A program made the position numbers and the translations under genes. From Bradyrhizobium iriomotense (lineage in GTDB: Bacteria > Pseudomonadota > Alphaproteobacteria > Rhizobiales > Xanthobacteraceae): DNA of 64,000 bases. The notes beneath the pieces were generated by a model. That model saw only the letters and a list, made by a program, of their open reading frames with translations. It searched no databases and was not told the DNA's origin. The stretch covers positions 88,374-152,373 of the forward strand of contig NZ_JAFCLP010000020.1 in assembly GCF_018129405.1 (NCBI RefSeq), in the 5' to 3' direction. Below, piece by piece: positions 31,527 through 40,870 of the stretch (the stretch's first letter is position 1; the number at the start of each line of letters is the position of its first letter).

Positions 31527-33842
31527 ATGGGCAACAGCGGACAAGATCAAACCATGGGAGCCGCCAAGGTGCACTTGCCCACCAGCCTCGAGGCGTGGCT
31601 GTGGCGGGTGCTTATCTTCGCGCCGGCCGCTGTTTCGATCTGGTGCCTGAATCGGCCCGACACTTACCGAACGCTGATATTCGATGGCGGTTGGGTAACG
31701 CGATTTTACGTTGTCGCCTGGATCATCCTGACACCGTATCTTGGCTGGCTCATCATGGCGACCGGCCGCCTGACGTTCTCCCTCGTCAAGCACGAACCCG
31801 CTCAGCGGGTCGACGAATTCTTCGTCGGCGCGGCCACACTCGTATTGACGGGATTTGGGTTCGGCGCTCTTTCACTTCTCTATCCGCAAATCGTGCTCGG
31901 GTTATCGATCGCAATTCTGTTGTGGGATATTCGGAGCGTCTGGACGCCGCAGAAACTCGCGCTAAATCTCTCGCTGATCACGACATCGCTGCTCGGTCTT
32001 TGGCTTCTGGCAACGGTGTTTCTGGATCGCGCCGTCATACCTGACGTCATTTCGACCGACGTTCAGCAGCTCTATGCACCGTATCTTGCGGAAGTTGCGA
32101 GAAATCACAGCATCTGGCTTGCGGACGACAACCCCATCTTTTCCGACTTCGAAATCGGCCACGGAAATGGGCTGCACTTGTTGCTGGCGACGTTTCTGCC
32201 TCCGCACGTCGCCCAGATCATTTCATTTCTCTACTTCGTCGGCATCGGCGCGGTCATTTTCGAGCTCGCCCGCCTCATTCTGCCATTGCAGATTCTGGGA
32301 CGGCGGTGGCAAGCCGCAGCGATACCGGTTGCACTCGGCTTGGCAATTCTGGGTCTTGCTTGGCCCAGAACGATGCCGAGCGTCACACCCGGTCTCCACA
32401 CCATGGAGTTCGGAAAATACCACCTTCAGACCGCGGCGTTCTTCGTCTATTTCCTTCTGGTTGTCATTCGGTCCTCCCAACATCGAGACAGACTTGCCGC
32501 CGGCATTTGCGCCTTTGCCGTTGCCGCTTCCTATCCGCTCTATGTCGCGTTTGTCTTCTTGATTTCGTCATTGGGAGTGCTCACCAAGGCGCTTCAGCGC
32601 GACTTATCCGGCGTCATGACTGGCGCACTGCTCGGAGCGGGAGCTATCGCCGGGTGCATACTGGCCTTCTCTGTCAACTATCTTTACCTCGGAATCCCGG
32701 CAACCAACCCGTACTCGCTGTTCCGAAGCGTCGCGTCGGTAGAGCGCTTCTCGCAGTTCGGCAGCCTCGATATTCTCGACTACTTTGTGCTGGCGCAGTC
32801 GCTGGAGGTCAGCGACTTCCTCACCAAGGCGGGCTTGTACGCCTTCTTCGAGCAGATCAAGTCCGTTCTCCTGGTCGCTATTCTTCTCACGACGACGGCT
32901 TTGGCCGTCATTTTCATCGACTGGAAGCTGTTTCCCGACCGGTCCGACGCCTCGAAGCCGCTGACATTGCCCAATCCCGCGGGGGCTTTCATCGTTATCG
33001 TCTACTTAGCCAGCGTCCGGCTTCTGGATATGACCTTGAATATTCCGAGCCTGGTCAGACTATCCATTCATGCCAACGCACTATTCCCGCTTGCGACCGT
33101 CGCAATCGCCTGTTGGGGACTACTCATCGTTCGGCGACTGACCCCGATTTGGTTCGCCGGGCGCTACGCTCCTGATGTAGCTGTCCTGGCGCTCTTGATG
33201 GCCTGCGGCTGGGCGACCGTTTCGTATCCCTGGCGCAGCTTCAGGGATGACGGAGCCATCGCTTTTCTGACCGGGCGCCCGCTTCGTCAGATGCCGCGTG
33301 TTGAGGTGGACTGGCAACGATGTGACGTGCTGCAGCAATCGACGGGCTCTGATCGCATTCTGCCCCTCAACGGCTATCGCGCGATGGTGCCATGCTATTT
33401 CTCGCCCCTGCTCACGCGCGGCAAGGTCGTTCATACCTATGAGAGCGATGTCGCGCGCGATTTCAAAAAGATCGCGCTGGGGACTCCCGATACGGCAGAA
33501 GCCGCACTTCGTGCGTTGAAAGTGAATCTCTTTTACGTTCAGAAGGAGAATTGCGATTTTTGGCTGAACGGGTTCTCTGATCTCTTCCAGAAAGACGAAC
33601 TGGCGAAGCGCTTTACTGTTCGCATCGAGACTCCGGATTACTGGCTGTTGACGTGGCAAAATGGCGATCAACCGATGAGTCCAGATGCAGAGACCGAAAT
33701 CTCGATGCTAAGAGCGAGATCGAAAGACATCTACCGGGACGCTTATGGCGTGGAACCATTCGAGGCGATCAAGCACCGTCTGCCATCAAGCGACAAGCGC
33801 AGAGATCTCAGGCTTCTTGAGCAACTCTCCAAGTGCCGCTGA
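31527..33842 (+). CDS. Large polytopic membrane protein, possible glycosyltransferase/polymerase
   Basis: 771 aa. Roughly a dozen hydrophobic segments cover residues 20-590. A soluble, presumably periplasmic tail follows (about 590-771) with YESDVARDFKKIALG and FDPYW-like aromatic patches. An Asp-rich loop (STDVQQLYAPYLAEVARNHS) follows the fifth span. This layout is like GT-C glycosyltransferases or O-antigen ligase/polymerase proteins, but I recognise no family-specific motif. A decayed partial copy follows immediately. The base composition is visibly more AT-rich than the genes upstream, suggesting a different origin. The start may be ATG 31527 or 31554. Confidence 0.7.
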   Translation: MGNSGQDQTMGAAKVHLPTSLEAWLWRVLIFAPAAVSIWCLNRPDTYRTLIFDGGWVTRFYVVAWIILTPYLGWLIMATGRLTFSLVKHEPAQRVDEFFVGAATLVLTGFGFGALSLLYPQIVLGLSIAILLWDIRSVWTPQKLALNLSLITTSLLGLWLLATVFLDRAVIPDVISTDVQQLYAPYLAEVARNHSIWLADDNPIFSDFEIGHGNGLHLLLATFLPPHVAQIISFLYFVGIGAVIFELARLILPLQILGRRWQAAAIPVALGLAILGLAWPRTMPSVTPGLHTMEFGKYHLQTAAFFVYFLLVVIRSSQHRDRLAAGICAFAVAASYPLYVAFVFLISSLGVLTKALQRDLSGVMTGALLGAGAIAGCILAFSVNYLYLGIPATNPYSLFRSVASVERFSQFGSLDILDYFVLAQSLEVSDFLTKAGLYAFFEQIKSVLLVAILLTTTALAVIFIDWKLFPDRSDASKPLTLPNPAGAFIVIVYLASVRLLDMTLNIPSLVRLSIHANALFPLATVAIACWGLLIVRRLTPIWFAGRYAPDVAVLALLMACGWATVSYPWRSFRDDGAIAFLTGRPLRQMPRVEVDWQRCDVLQQSTGSDRILPLNGYRAMVPCYFSPLLTRGKVVHTYESDVARDFKKIALGTPDTAEAALRALKVNLFYVQKENCDFWLNGFSDLFQKDELAKRFTVRIETPDYWLLTWQNGDQPMSPDAETEISMLRARSKDIYRDAYGVEPFEAIKHRLPSSDKRRDLRLLEQLSKCR

Positions 33843-33856
33843 GGGTTGCCGATTTG

Positions 33857-34509
33857 ATGGCGAAAAACGATCCTGCACGGAGATTTCAGATGCATTTCAG
33901 CAGATTCTTGTCTTGGAGCGGGCCCCGCTGGCAAACGAGCGCGCGCGCCGCCCTGATGACAGCTCCCCTCCCCATCGCGGCGTTCGGCCTCCTGGTGAAG
34001 ATTCCTCCCGAGGTCGAATTTTTCAGCGGCGGCTTCCTGACGGCGTTGAACAGCTTGTGTCTCGCTGTCCTCGCTCCCTATGTCGTTCTCGCGTTTGTCG
34101 GAACGGGAGCCCTGCTCGTTAGCCCGCTCGCCGACGAAGATATCTACCTCGACACCGCTGACCTGCTCGTGCTGCAATTCTTCGGCGGCGCCGCTCTATG
34201 CAGTTTGATTGGCGTTAGCCTCGGTGCGGCCGGGTTGCTCTTCCCGTGGATCACCATCCCATTCCTGACGGCCATCGTAGCCTGCTACCTTGCGCGGCAA
34301 TTGTGCTCGACGCGACCCGCGGTGATATTCCACAGCTTTATCTTCCGCTTCTCGCCGACCTGCAGAACCGGCACACCCTCTGGCTCAATCCCGAAGCACC
34401 GAAGCTGTTCTGGTTGCTCGCGAACAGCGTGGAATCTCTTAACTTATCAATTGAGATGAACGCTCGGGCCCTATATAGCCGTACAATGGTTGCCAGTTGC
34501 GGGCCGTAA
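33857..34509 (+). pseudogene. Degraded, truncated paralogue of the 31527-33842 membrane protein
   Basis: The first part (frame of ATG 33857, with GAGGG upstream) encodes three hydrophobic spans and LLFPWITIPFLTAIVACYLA, which matches the LLYPQIVLGLSIAILLWD region of the preceding gene. Around 34300 the homology moves to another frame, where DIPQLYLPLLADLQNRHTLW matches DVQQLYAPYLAEVARNHSIW. About 35 residues are missing at the junction, and the remaining 600 residues of the parent protein are absent. This is a frameshifted, internally deleted N-terminal remnant. Whether a short membrane peptide is still made is unknown. Confidence 0.65.
34451..34479 (+). promoter_or_regulatory. Candidate promoter before the 34558 methyltransferase
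   Basis: TTGAGA, 17 bp, TATAGC inside the end of the degraded membrane gene, about 80 bp before GTG 34558. It would let the downstream methyltransferase/oxidoreductase genes be expressed independently of the long operon. Confidence 0.45.
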
Positions 34510-34557
34510 CGGCTCGGGGCCACAACTTCAGAACTTTTCCTGCAAAGAGCTAGACCC

Positions 34558-35775
34558 GTGACCGATCATTGCCGCCTCTGCCATTCGACCGACCTGCGAC
34601 CGGTCATCGACCTCGGATTGATGCCGATTGCGCATCGGCTGCGACACAGCCGGAACGAGCAGGACGAACGGTACCCGTTCGAGGTCCTCGCCTGCGGCGA
34701 GTGCGGTCTGCCCCAGATCGTCAAGCCGATCGATCCCGACATCCTGTATCGGCAGTTCAATTATAACTTCAGCAGCTGGAAGCCTGAACCGCACCAGGTC
34801 GACGAGCTCGACACCATTGCGAAATTCTCGAAGCATCAATCCGTGTTCGAGATCGGCTGCAACGACGGCCTGTTCATGGACAAGCTTCGCGAGCGCGGCG
34901 CGAAGGTCCTGGTCGGCGTGGAGCCCAACCCGGTATCGGGCAAGATCGCCCGCGAGCGCGGCATCAAGGTCTATGCCGACATGATCAGCCCGGCGATGTG
35001 TCACGACGCCGTGGCGCAGGCCGGCAAGTTCGACCTCGTCGTCTCGCGCCAAGTGCTGGAGCACATCGTCGATTTCGAGAACTTTTTCGATTGCGTGAAG
35101 ATCGCTCTCAAGGACGACGGGCTGCTGTTCATCGACGTGCCCGACTTTGATCCCGGCTCGACGGCGGGAGACCTCTCCGTCCTCTGGGAGGAGCACGTCA
35201 GCTATTTCACCGAGCCGACCCTGCTCGCCCTGCTGGCGCGCCACGGCTTCGAGGCGGTGTCCGTGAAGAAGTATAATTTCAGCGGCGGCAGCCTCGCGAT
35301 CGCGGCCCGCCGCGCCGCGCATGCCGTGACACCGCCGCCCGCCCCTGCCGGCGTCGGCGAGAAGTTCGGCCAGCGCGCAAGAGAGTATGGCGCACGCCTG
35401 CGACCGATTCTCGCCAAGGCTCGCGCCAGCGGCGCCGAGATCGCCATCTACGGTGCAGGCTGCCGCGCCTGCACTTTCACCAATGCGCACGAACTGGCGG
35501 ACCTCATCGACCTCTCGGTTGACGACCAGAAGGAGCGCCAGGGGCTGTTCCTGCCGGGCACCGGAATCCCGATCCGCTCGCCGGAGGACCTGACCGGCAA
35601 GTCGAACGCGCTCGTCTGTCTTCTGGCCGTGAACCAGGAGAACGAGGCCAAGGTCAGCAGCCGGTTGCGCGAGAACGTAAAGCGCCCGCTGCACATCGTC
35701 TCCATCTTCGCGCCCTCCGATATCTGGAGCGAGCTCGATCGCCTCGAAGCGGCCGCAGGGTCGCGGCATGGCTGA
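34558..35775 (+). CDS. Zinc-type class I SAM methyltransferase, second copy type
   Basis: 405 aa with the same three-domain plan as the 15542 gene: zinc ligands C5, C8, C46, C49; SAM motif EIGCNDG at 98-104; C-terminal nucleotide-sugar domain (AIYGAGCRACTFTNAHELAD). The catalytic YHEH of C-methyltransferases reads WEEH at 210-213 here, so His is kept but the Tyr is replaced by Trp. The substrate or methyl acceptor may therefore differ. GTG 34558 is chosen because residues 3-8 (DHCRLC) begin the zinc site. It overlaps the next gene by 8 nt. Confidence 0.8.
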   Translation: MTDHCRLCHSTDLRPVIDLGLMPIAHRLRHSRNEQDERYPFEVLACGECGLPQIVKPIDPDILYRQFNYNFSSWKPEPHQVDELDTIAKFSKHQSVFEIGCNDGLFMDKLRERGAKVLVGVEPNPVSGKIARERGIKVYADMISPAMCHDAVAQAGKFDLVVSRQVLEHIVDFENFFDCVKIALKDDGLLFIDVPDFDPGSTAGDLSVLWEEHVSYFTEPTLLALLARHGFEAVSVKKYNFSGGSLAIAARRAAHAVTPPPAPAGVGEKFGQRAREYGARLRPILAKARASGAEIAIYGAGCRACTFTNAHELADLIDLSVDDQKERQGLFLPGTGIPIRSPEDLTGKSNALVCLLAVNQENEAKVSSRLRENVKRPLHIVSIFAPSDIWSELDRLEAAAGSRHG

Positions 35776-36973
35776 CGACAAGCTCTTCAATTACTACGAA
35801 CGTCAGAGCGTCCTGCCGACGTTCGGGAATTTCAAATCGGCCGCCGAACTCGATGCATATGCCAGACAGCGGCGCGAGCTGTTTCTGGACAAGCTCGCGC
35901 TGCCGCCGCGGCTGTTCCGCGACGCCGAGGTGCTCGAATTCGGTCCTGACTCCGGTGAGAACGCCTTGGTGTTTGCCGGCTGGGGCGCGAACATGACCCT
36001 CGCCGAACCGAACCGGCATGCTCATCCGAAAATCGAGGCCTATTTTGCGCATTTCGGCCTGACCGAGCGCCTGCGCGAACTCGCGCTGGCCGACGTCGAG
36101 GGGTTTCACAGCGATCGACGTTTCGACATCATCGATGCCGAAGGATTCATCTACACGGTGCAGCCGAGCGAAAAATGGCTCGGCATCTTCAACCGGCTGC
36201 TCAATCCGGACGGTTATGCCGTCGTTTCCTATTACGAACGTTATGGCGGCTTCTTCGAGCTCGCGCTCAAGGCGATCCATGCCGCCGGCAAGGTGCTGAC
36301 GGGTCGACCGGCGCTGGAGACGGCGAAGTCGCTGTTCGAGGCGAAGTGGAACAGCATTCCGCACACCCGCAGCTTCGAATCCTGGCTGATGGACGTGCTC
36401 GAGAATCCGTTCGTCCGATACCGGTACTTCCTCGATTCGGGCGCCCTCTGCACCGCGGCACATGAGCAGGGGTTCGACATCCATTCGGCATGGCCCGCCT
36501 ATCACGACAGCCTGGATGTCTACTGGCACAAGAAGGTCCTGTCGGCGGACGAGAAGCTGCGTCGCGCGGCGCGCCACCTCGACCGCAGCCGCCTGAGCTT
36601 CCTCGGCGGACGAAAGCTTTATCTGGTCGGTCAAGCCGACACAGTGAGCGCGATCTCGGCCTCGATCGAAGCGCTGGTGCTCGATGTCGACAGGATGATC
36701 GACGACCCCTTCGGCGACAGCCTGCCCCGCGTGATCGCGAGCCTCGCTTCGTTGCGCGAGACGATCCTGACGACGGACATTCTTGCCGACGATGCTTCCG
36801 ACATCGAAGCCATCACCGCGACGCTCGATAGTTTCCATCGCATCTTCGGCGCGATCGGGCGGCGCGATGCGTCCGCGATCACCGCCCTCACCCAATCGGA
36901 CCCGGCGTTCATCAACACCTGGGGTCAGCCGGCGCATTTCCTCGTCGTCCGGAAGCGCCTCGAGGGATCGTAG
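35768..36973 (+). CDS. Class I SAM methyltransferase-like protein with C-terminal helical domain
   Basis: 401 aa. Residues 50-62 (AEVLEFGPDSGEN) form a SAM motif I variant, and DIIDAEGFIYTVQPSEKWL fits motif II. A region around 150-230 is rich in aromatic residues. The final 120 residues are helical and acidic (DRMIDDPFGDS; ILADDASDIEAITATLDSF). It overlaps the zinc methyltransferase gene and precedes the oxidoreductase gene by 3 bp, so the three form one unit. Likely a sugar methyltransferase; the acceptor is unknown. Confidence 0.7.
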   Translation: MADDKLFNYYERQSVLPTFGNFKSAAELDAYARQRRELFLDKLALPPRLFRDAEVLEFGPDSGENALVFAGWGANMTLAEPNRHAHPKIEAYFAHFGLTERLRELALADVEGFHSDRRFDIIDAEGFIYTVQPSEKWLGIFNRLLNPDGYAVVSYYERYGGFFELALKAIHAAGKVLTGRPALETAKSLFEAKWNSIPHTRSFESWLMDVLENPFVRYRYFLDSGALCTAAHEQGFDIHSAWPAYHDSLDVYWHKKVLSADEKLRRAARHLDRSRLSFLGGRKLYLVGQADTVSAISASIEALVLDVDRMIDDPFGDSLPRVIASLASLRETILTTDILADDASDIEAITATLDSFHRIFGAIGRRDASAITALTQSDPAFINTWGQPAHFLVVRKRLEGS

Positions 36974-36976
36974 CCA

Positions 36977-38011
36977 GTGAGGCCAGGCATTGGCATCATC
37001 GGAACAGGCATGGTCGGCCAGATGTGCCACCTCGCCAATTTCGTTGCCAATCCCGCCTGCCGCGTCGTCGCGATCGCCGATCTCCGGCCCGACCTGGCAG
37101 CCGCCGCCGCGCAGAAATTCGGCATCTCGCGGGTCTACAGCACGCACCGGGAGCTGCTCGCGGATAGCGAGGTGTCCGCCGCCGTCGTCGTGACGAAGCG
37201 TCGCGCCACCGGCCCGATCGTGCTGGACGCGTTGAACAGCGGCCGGCACGTGCTGTCGGAGAAGCCGATGGCTTACACGACGGTTCAGGCCGCTTCGCTG
37301 GTCGAAGCTGCGCGGCGACAGCGCCTCGTCTACAGCATCGGCTACATGAAGCGTCACGACGCCGGCGTAGCGCGCGCGCTGGCTGAACTGACTCGCTTGC
37401 GCGCAGACGGCTCGCTCGGACGCATTGTCGGAGCAACAGGCTGGTGCTTCGGCGGCGAGACCGGCCGATCGCACGACAACTTCGTCATGACCGGCGAAAC
37501 CCGGCCGGACGGGCTCGATCTCTGGCAGGATGGTCCCGACTGGATGCCGGGCGCGTTGCGGCCCGGCTACGACAACTTTCTGAATGTGTTCAGCCATATC
37601 ATCAACCTCGCGCGCTACCTGCTCGGATCGTCACCGACAGTCGCCGCAAGCGCCGTCGAGATCGCCGGCGCAGCGACCGTTACGCTCGATTTCGACGGCG
37701 TCGCGTGTGAGCTGCAATTGTCGAACGGGTCCGAAGGTGCTTGGCGCGAGGGACTGAGGATCGAGTTCGAGCGGGGCGCGGTGACCATCGAGTTGCCCCC
37801 ACCCTTTGCCGAGCAGGAGGCGGAGGTCATCATCGACCGGGACGGTCAAATCACACGTCTGACGGGCGAAGGCAGCTGGGCGTTTCGGCGTCAGGCCAAT
37901 GCATTCGTCGCCGACATCGTCGAACGACGGACGCCGCTTGCGTCCGGCGAAGATTCGGTGACCGACATCGTGCTTGCCGAGACGATCTGGAAGCGGCAGG
38001 TCAGCGGTTAG
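36977..38011 (+). CDS. Gfo/Idh/MocA family NAD(P)-dependent oxidoreductase
   Basis: 344 aa. GIIGTGMVGQ at the N-terminus binds the dinucleotide, and SEKPMAYT carries the family's conserved Glu-Lys-Pro. GYMKRHDAG follows, as usual near the active site. In surface-sugar clusters such enzymes oxidise or reduce sugar nucleotides, often giving a 3-keto intermediate for a DegT aminotransferase. I start at GTG 36977, which directly precedes the Rossmann motif. The end overlaps by 11 bp the convergent gene at 38001-39704. Confidence 0.85.
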   Translation: MRPGIGIIGTGMVGQMCHLANFVANPACRVVAIADLRPDLAAAAAQKFGISRVYSTHRELLADSEVSAAVVVTKRRATGPIVLDALNSGRHVLSEKPMAYTTVQAASLVEAARRQRLVYSIGYMKRHDAGVARALAELTRLRADGSLGRIVGATGWCFGGETGRSHDNFVMTGETRPDGLDLWQDGPDWMPGALRPGYDNFLNVFSHIINLARYLLGSSPTVAASAVEIAGAATVTLDFDGVACELQLSNGSEGAWREGLRIEFERGAVTIELPPPFAEQEAEVIIDRDGQITRLTGEGSWAFRRQANAFVADIVERRTPLASGEDSVTDIVLAETIWKRQVSG

Positions 38012-39704
38012 GCATCGCGTCCGCTTTCGGGTGACCGAGTGGCATTATTCCCGCGATGGGCCCCGGCCTGATGGTGACCTCGGCGAGTTGCCGCAGAAGC
38101 TCTGATACGTCGCAGCGCGACAGCAGACGGCATGCGTAGTACTTGCGCGCCAGAGCCTGGTTCGGCGCCGCGCCGGGACCCGGCTGGAGCGAGATCGTCG
38201 CCTGCGGCCCCGACGGATCGAAATGACGGAACGCGCTTCCCGGCGCCGTCCGCATCATTTCCATTTCCTGGAGGACGGTCGGACGCTCGGCCCGCAACGC
38301 AAATCCGAAGAAGGATTGATTGCCCCAGGCAAGGCGGAGCATGCCGGTGACCTCGGCGACGCCGAACGGAACATGCCGTGAGGGGTAGTCGACGAAACCG
38401 TCATCGAGCGCGAAGACCGTTGCTGCCGGCTGGGCCCGGCTGACGAGGTCGTTCGCGAGGGCCTCCTGCTTCAGCGTTCTCGCCTGCATGAACATGTATG
38501 TGTTCCACAGCAGGCCGATCGACAGCACCGAGCCAAATCCAAGCACGATCGCGAAGGCTGCCTTCGGACCAATCGCGTGTTCGACCCATCGCTTGAGACC
38601 GAGGAGGATCAACGCCGATGGCAGGCCGAACATCAGCAGATGACGGCTCTCATAAAAGTGCGAGCTGTCGGGCCGCGATCCCGCGACCAGATAGGGAAGC
38701 GACAAGGCCAGAAACAAGACGACGGCGAGCAGGAGCGGCGCGACAACCATACATTTCGCGGTGGTCGGCTCCGCCTCGGACCGCAACAAAAACAAGGCGG
38801 CGCCGATGAGGAGTGCGGCCACGACGAGCGGCGCCGGTGCCTCGATCGTCATCTTGAGCACGCCGACCACGACGTCCCAACAACTCGTGATGAAGAACAC
38901 TTTCCAGCCGTTCGCCAACTCGCCGAGCGTCGGGAAATGGGCGCCATAGTGCTGCGCGTACACGCCGATTCGCTTGAACCAGATATTGAGCGCGCCCCAA
39001 TAGACCAGAGGAAGCACTATCAGTTCCGGATAGCCCAGGGCGCAGCGCCAGGCTGCGAGCCATGTGCGGCGAACGAAGCCGTGTGCCGCGTCCCCGCCCC
39101 GCCATATCGCGATAAAGAGACCGAGCACCACGAAGGTATAGAGCACGATCGTCGAGTTGAGCGCGAAGCTCAGAAGGAATACCAGCGCGCCGGCAATGCG
39201 AAGAAGAACGCGTCGCAGGCCATGAGCGCCGAAGGCGAGCGTCAAGATCCACGTTCCCATGAACACGAGCCCGAAGCTGAGTACATAGACCGCATTCGCC
39301 TTGCCCGCCCATAGCTGGTAACCGGGATAGGTCCAGACGATCAGCGCAAATCCAACCGCCTCGGCGCGATCGAGCAGATCCAGCCGCGTTGCGGTGAGCA
39401 CCAGACACGTCGCACCGAGGAGAATTCCTGCGAAGGCCATCGCCACCATCACGGCGACGGGCGCGCCGGTCCAATTGGCGAAGGTGTCATAGCCGTAGAA
39501 GATCGGATGGCCAGCACCGGACAGGAGGAAGTCGATGTCGATCGTGTAGTCCGGACGCGGCTTAAGCACGAACCAATCGTCCATGAAGAGGCCGTCGTTC
39601 AGCAGCATCGGCGCATGCGCAACCAGCAGCAGCACCAGCAGAACGACTGTCGCGCGCAGCATTCCGGATGTACTGGGAGGGGAAAGAGACGGCATCGGTG
39701 GCAA
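38001..39704 (-). CDS. Polytopic membrane protein, GT-C glycosyltransferase-like
   Basis: 567 aa. After one N-terminal span comes NDGLFMDDWFVLKPRPD, an acidic loop placed like the catalytic loop of GT-C glycosyltransferases. Ten or so further spans follow to about residue 400. A soluble C-terminal part contains DPSGPQATISLQPGPG and a Cys pair (ACRLLSRC). GT-C enzymes use polyprenyl-phosphate sugars on the outer face of the inner membrane. The product assignment is from topology only. It is transcribed against its neighbours and diverges from the small membrane genes at 39840. Confidence 0.65.
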   Translation of the reverse strand: MPPMPSLSPPSTSGMLRATVVLLVLLLVAHAPMLLNDGLFMDDWFVLKPRPDYTIDIDFLLSGAGHPIFYGYDTFANWTGAPVAVMVAMAFAGILLGATCLVLTATRLDLLDRAEAVGFALIVWTYPGYQLWAGKANAVYVLSFGLVFMGTWILTLAFGAHGLRRVLLRIAGALVFLLSFALNSTIVLYTFVVLGLFIAIWRGGDAAHGFVRRTWLAAWRCALGYPELIVLPLVYWGALNIWFKRIGVYAQHYGAHFPTLGELANGWKVFFITSCWDVVVGVLKMTIEAPAPLVVAALLIGAALFLLRSEAEPTTAKCMVVAPLLLAVVLFLALSLPYLVAGSRPDSSHFYESRHLLMFGLPSALILLGLKRWVEHAIGPKAAFAIVLGFGSVLSIGLLWNTYMFMQARTLKQEALANDLVSRAQPAATVFALDDGFVDYPSRHVPFGVAEVTGMLRLAWGNQSFFGFALRAERPTVLQEMEMMRTAPGSAFRHFDPSGPQATISLQPGPGAAPNQALARKYYACRLLSRCDVSELLRQLAEVTIRPGPIAGIMPLGHPKADAMPNR

Positions 39705-39762
39705 GAATTCGCATGCCTATCTGAGCGCCGCAAGAGCCGGAAGGCCGGATATCGATTGGTCA

Positions 39763-39791
39763 TTGACCCCCAAAATCCGACCTCCTATAGA
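39763..39791 (+). promoter_or_regulatory. Promoter for the 39840-40859 membrane gene pair
   Basis: TTGACC, 17 bp, TATAGA, about 50 bp before ATG 39840. Both boxes are close to consensus and the spacing is ideal. It lies in the 135-bp divergent gap next to the 39704 gene start. Confidence 0.7.
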
Positions 39792-39839
39792 CACCGCACA
39801 GACTGGGCAGCACCGAGGCGTCCAAGGCGATCTTCCGCG

Positions 39840-40346
39840 ATGAACTTCCTACCGGGCCCGGCGCAGACAACTGCGATCTGTCTCAGTGCCGCGCTTCCGC
39901 TGCTGTTGCTTTGCTATGCACGCATCACTGCCATTCGCGGAGCTGGCCGCCGTATTCGGCTGGGCTGTCTCAGCGTGGTCGTACTTTTTGCGATCGCCTG
40001 CATCGCAATCCCAGGTCCAAGGCATCTCGATGACGTGGTCAGCGGCCTCTTCCTCCTGACGACGGCGATGATGCTTTGCTACGTCCTGTTCAGCCTGTTG
40101 GCCTGGGGCTTCACCCTGACGCTACTCACGGCGCTCGCCCGGGCCGGATCGCCCCTCACCTTGGAGCAATGGGCTGCTGCCTACATGCAGGGGGGCGACC
40201 TCGGTAACTTCGCGCACAATCGATTGAAGCTGCTGATCGGTTCGGGGATGGTGATCATCGCCGACGGCAAATTGGCGCCGACAGCCAAGGGGCTTGCGGT
40301 GGCGCATCTCGTCAAGTTCGTTCGCTTCTCAACGGGGCTGGGATAA
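39840..40346 (+). CDS. Small membrane protein of unknown function A
   Basis: 168 aa. Three hydrophobic spans fill residues 8-95. The last 70 residues form a soluble module (LEQWAAAYMQGGDLGNFAHN, then LIGSGMVIIADGKLAPTAKG) that reads like a small winged-helix or adaptor domain. I do not recognise the family. The next gene encodes a protein of identical length and similar layout, 6 bp away, and a GT2 gene follows. A role in glycolipid synthesis is inferred from context only. Confidence 0.6.
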   Translation: MNFLPGPAQTTAICLSAALPLLLLCYARITAIRGAGRRIRLGCLSVVVLFAIACIAIPGPRHLDDVVSGLFLLTTAMMLCYVLFSLLAWGFTLTLLTALARAGSPLTLEQWAAAYMQGGDLGNFAHNRLKLLIGSGMVIIADGKLAPTAKGLAVAHLVKFVRFSTGLG

Positions 40347-40352
40347 GCCACG

Positions 40353-40859
40353 ATGTCATTCGCTGTCGGTTTCATCGCTGCCGTCGCATTTGCCGTGCTG
40401 GCGCCTGTCCTGCAGTCCGTTGCTCGCGCGCGGGCATGGTCGCTTGCACCGGTGATCGTGCTCGCGATCACCGCAGTCGTTTCGCATGTTATTGGCGTGC
40501 TGTTCGGCGTCTTGATCGTTCCGCAATTCCGCTATTGGGACGCCGCATCGATTTTCAGCTTTGGCGTCATGGGTTACGTTTTTGCTTTCGGCGCAGTCTC
40601 CAAATCGGTCTCGCTGGACATCCTGCTCGGTCTTGCCGAGCGGCCCGACCGGACGGCTCCGCTGTCGGACGTTGTGGAACGACAAGTTCCAGCTCTGTTC
40701 CAGGGACGGACCGGGATCTTGATTGACGGCGGCCTGGTCGAGCAGATCGATTCTCGGTTTGCCGCGACGGCGGCAGGGCAAATCATGGCAAGCCGGATCG
40801 GGCGGCTGCGGCGTGCCTTCGGCATCGGCGACACCGGACTCTACGATTTTGGGGAGTAG
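40353..40859 (+). CDS. Small membrane protein of unknown function B
   Basis: 168 aa, the same length as its neighbour. Spans occur near residues 4-22, 30-55 and 65-85. They are followed by a soluble module with ILIDGGLVEQIDSRFAATAA and GQIMASRIGRLRRAFG, matching the G-x-x-DG-L-x-PTAKG pattern of the neighbour. The two look like diverged partners that may form a heteromer. No known family is recognised. It is co-transcribed with 39840-40346. Confidence 0.6.
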   Translation: MSFAVGFIAAVAFAVLAPVLQSVARARAWSLAPVIVLAITAVVSHVIGVLFGVLIVPQFRYWDAASIFSFGVMGYVFAFGAVSKSVSLDILLGLAERPDRTAPLSDVVERQVPALFQGRTGILIDGGLVEQIDSRFAATAAGQIMASRIGRLRRAFGIGDTGLYDFGE

Positions 40860-40870
40860 TTGCCCGAATG

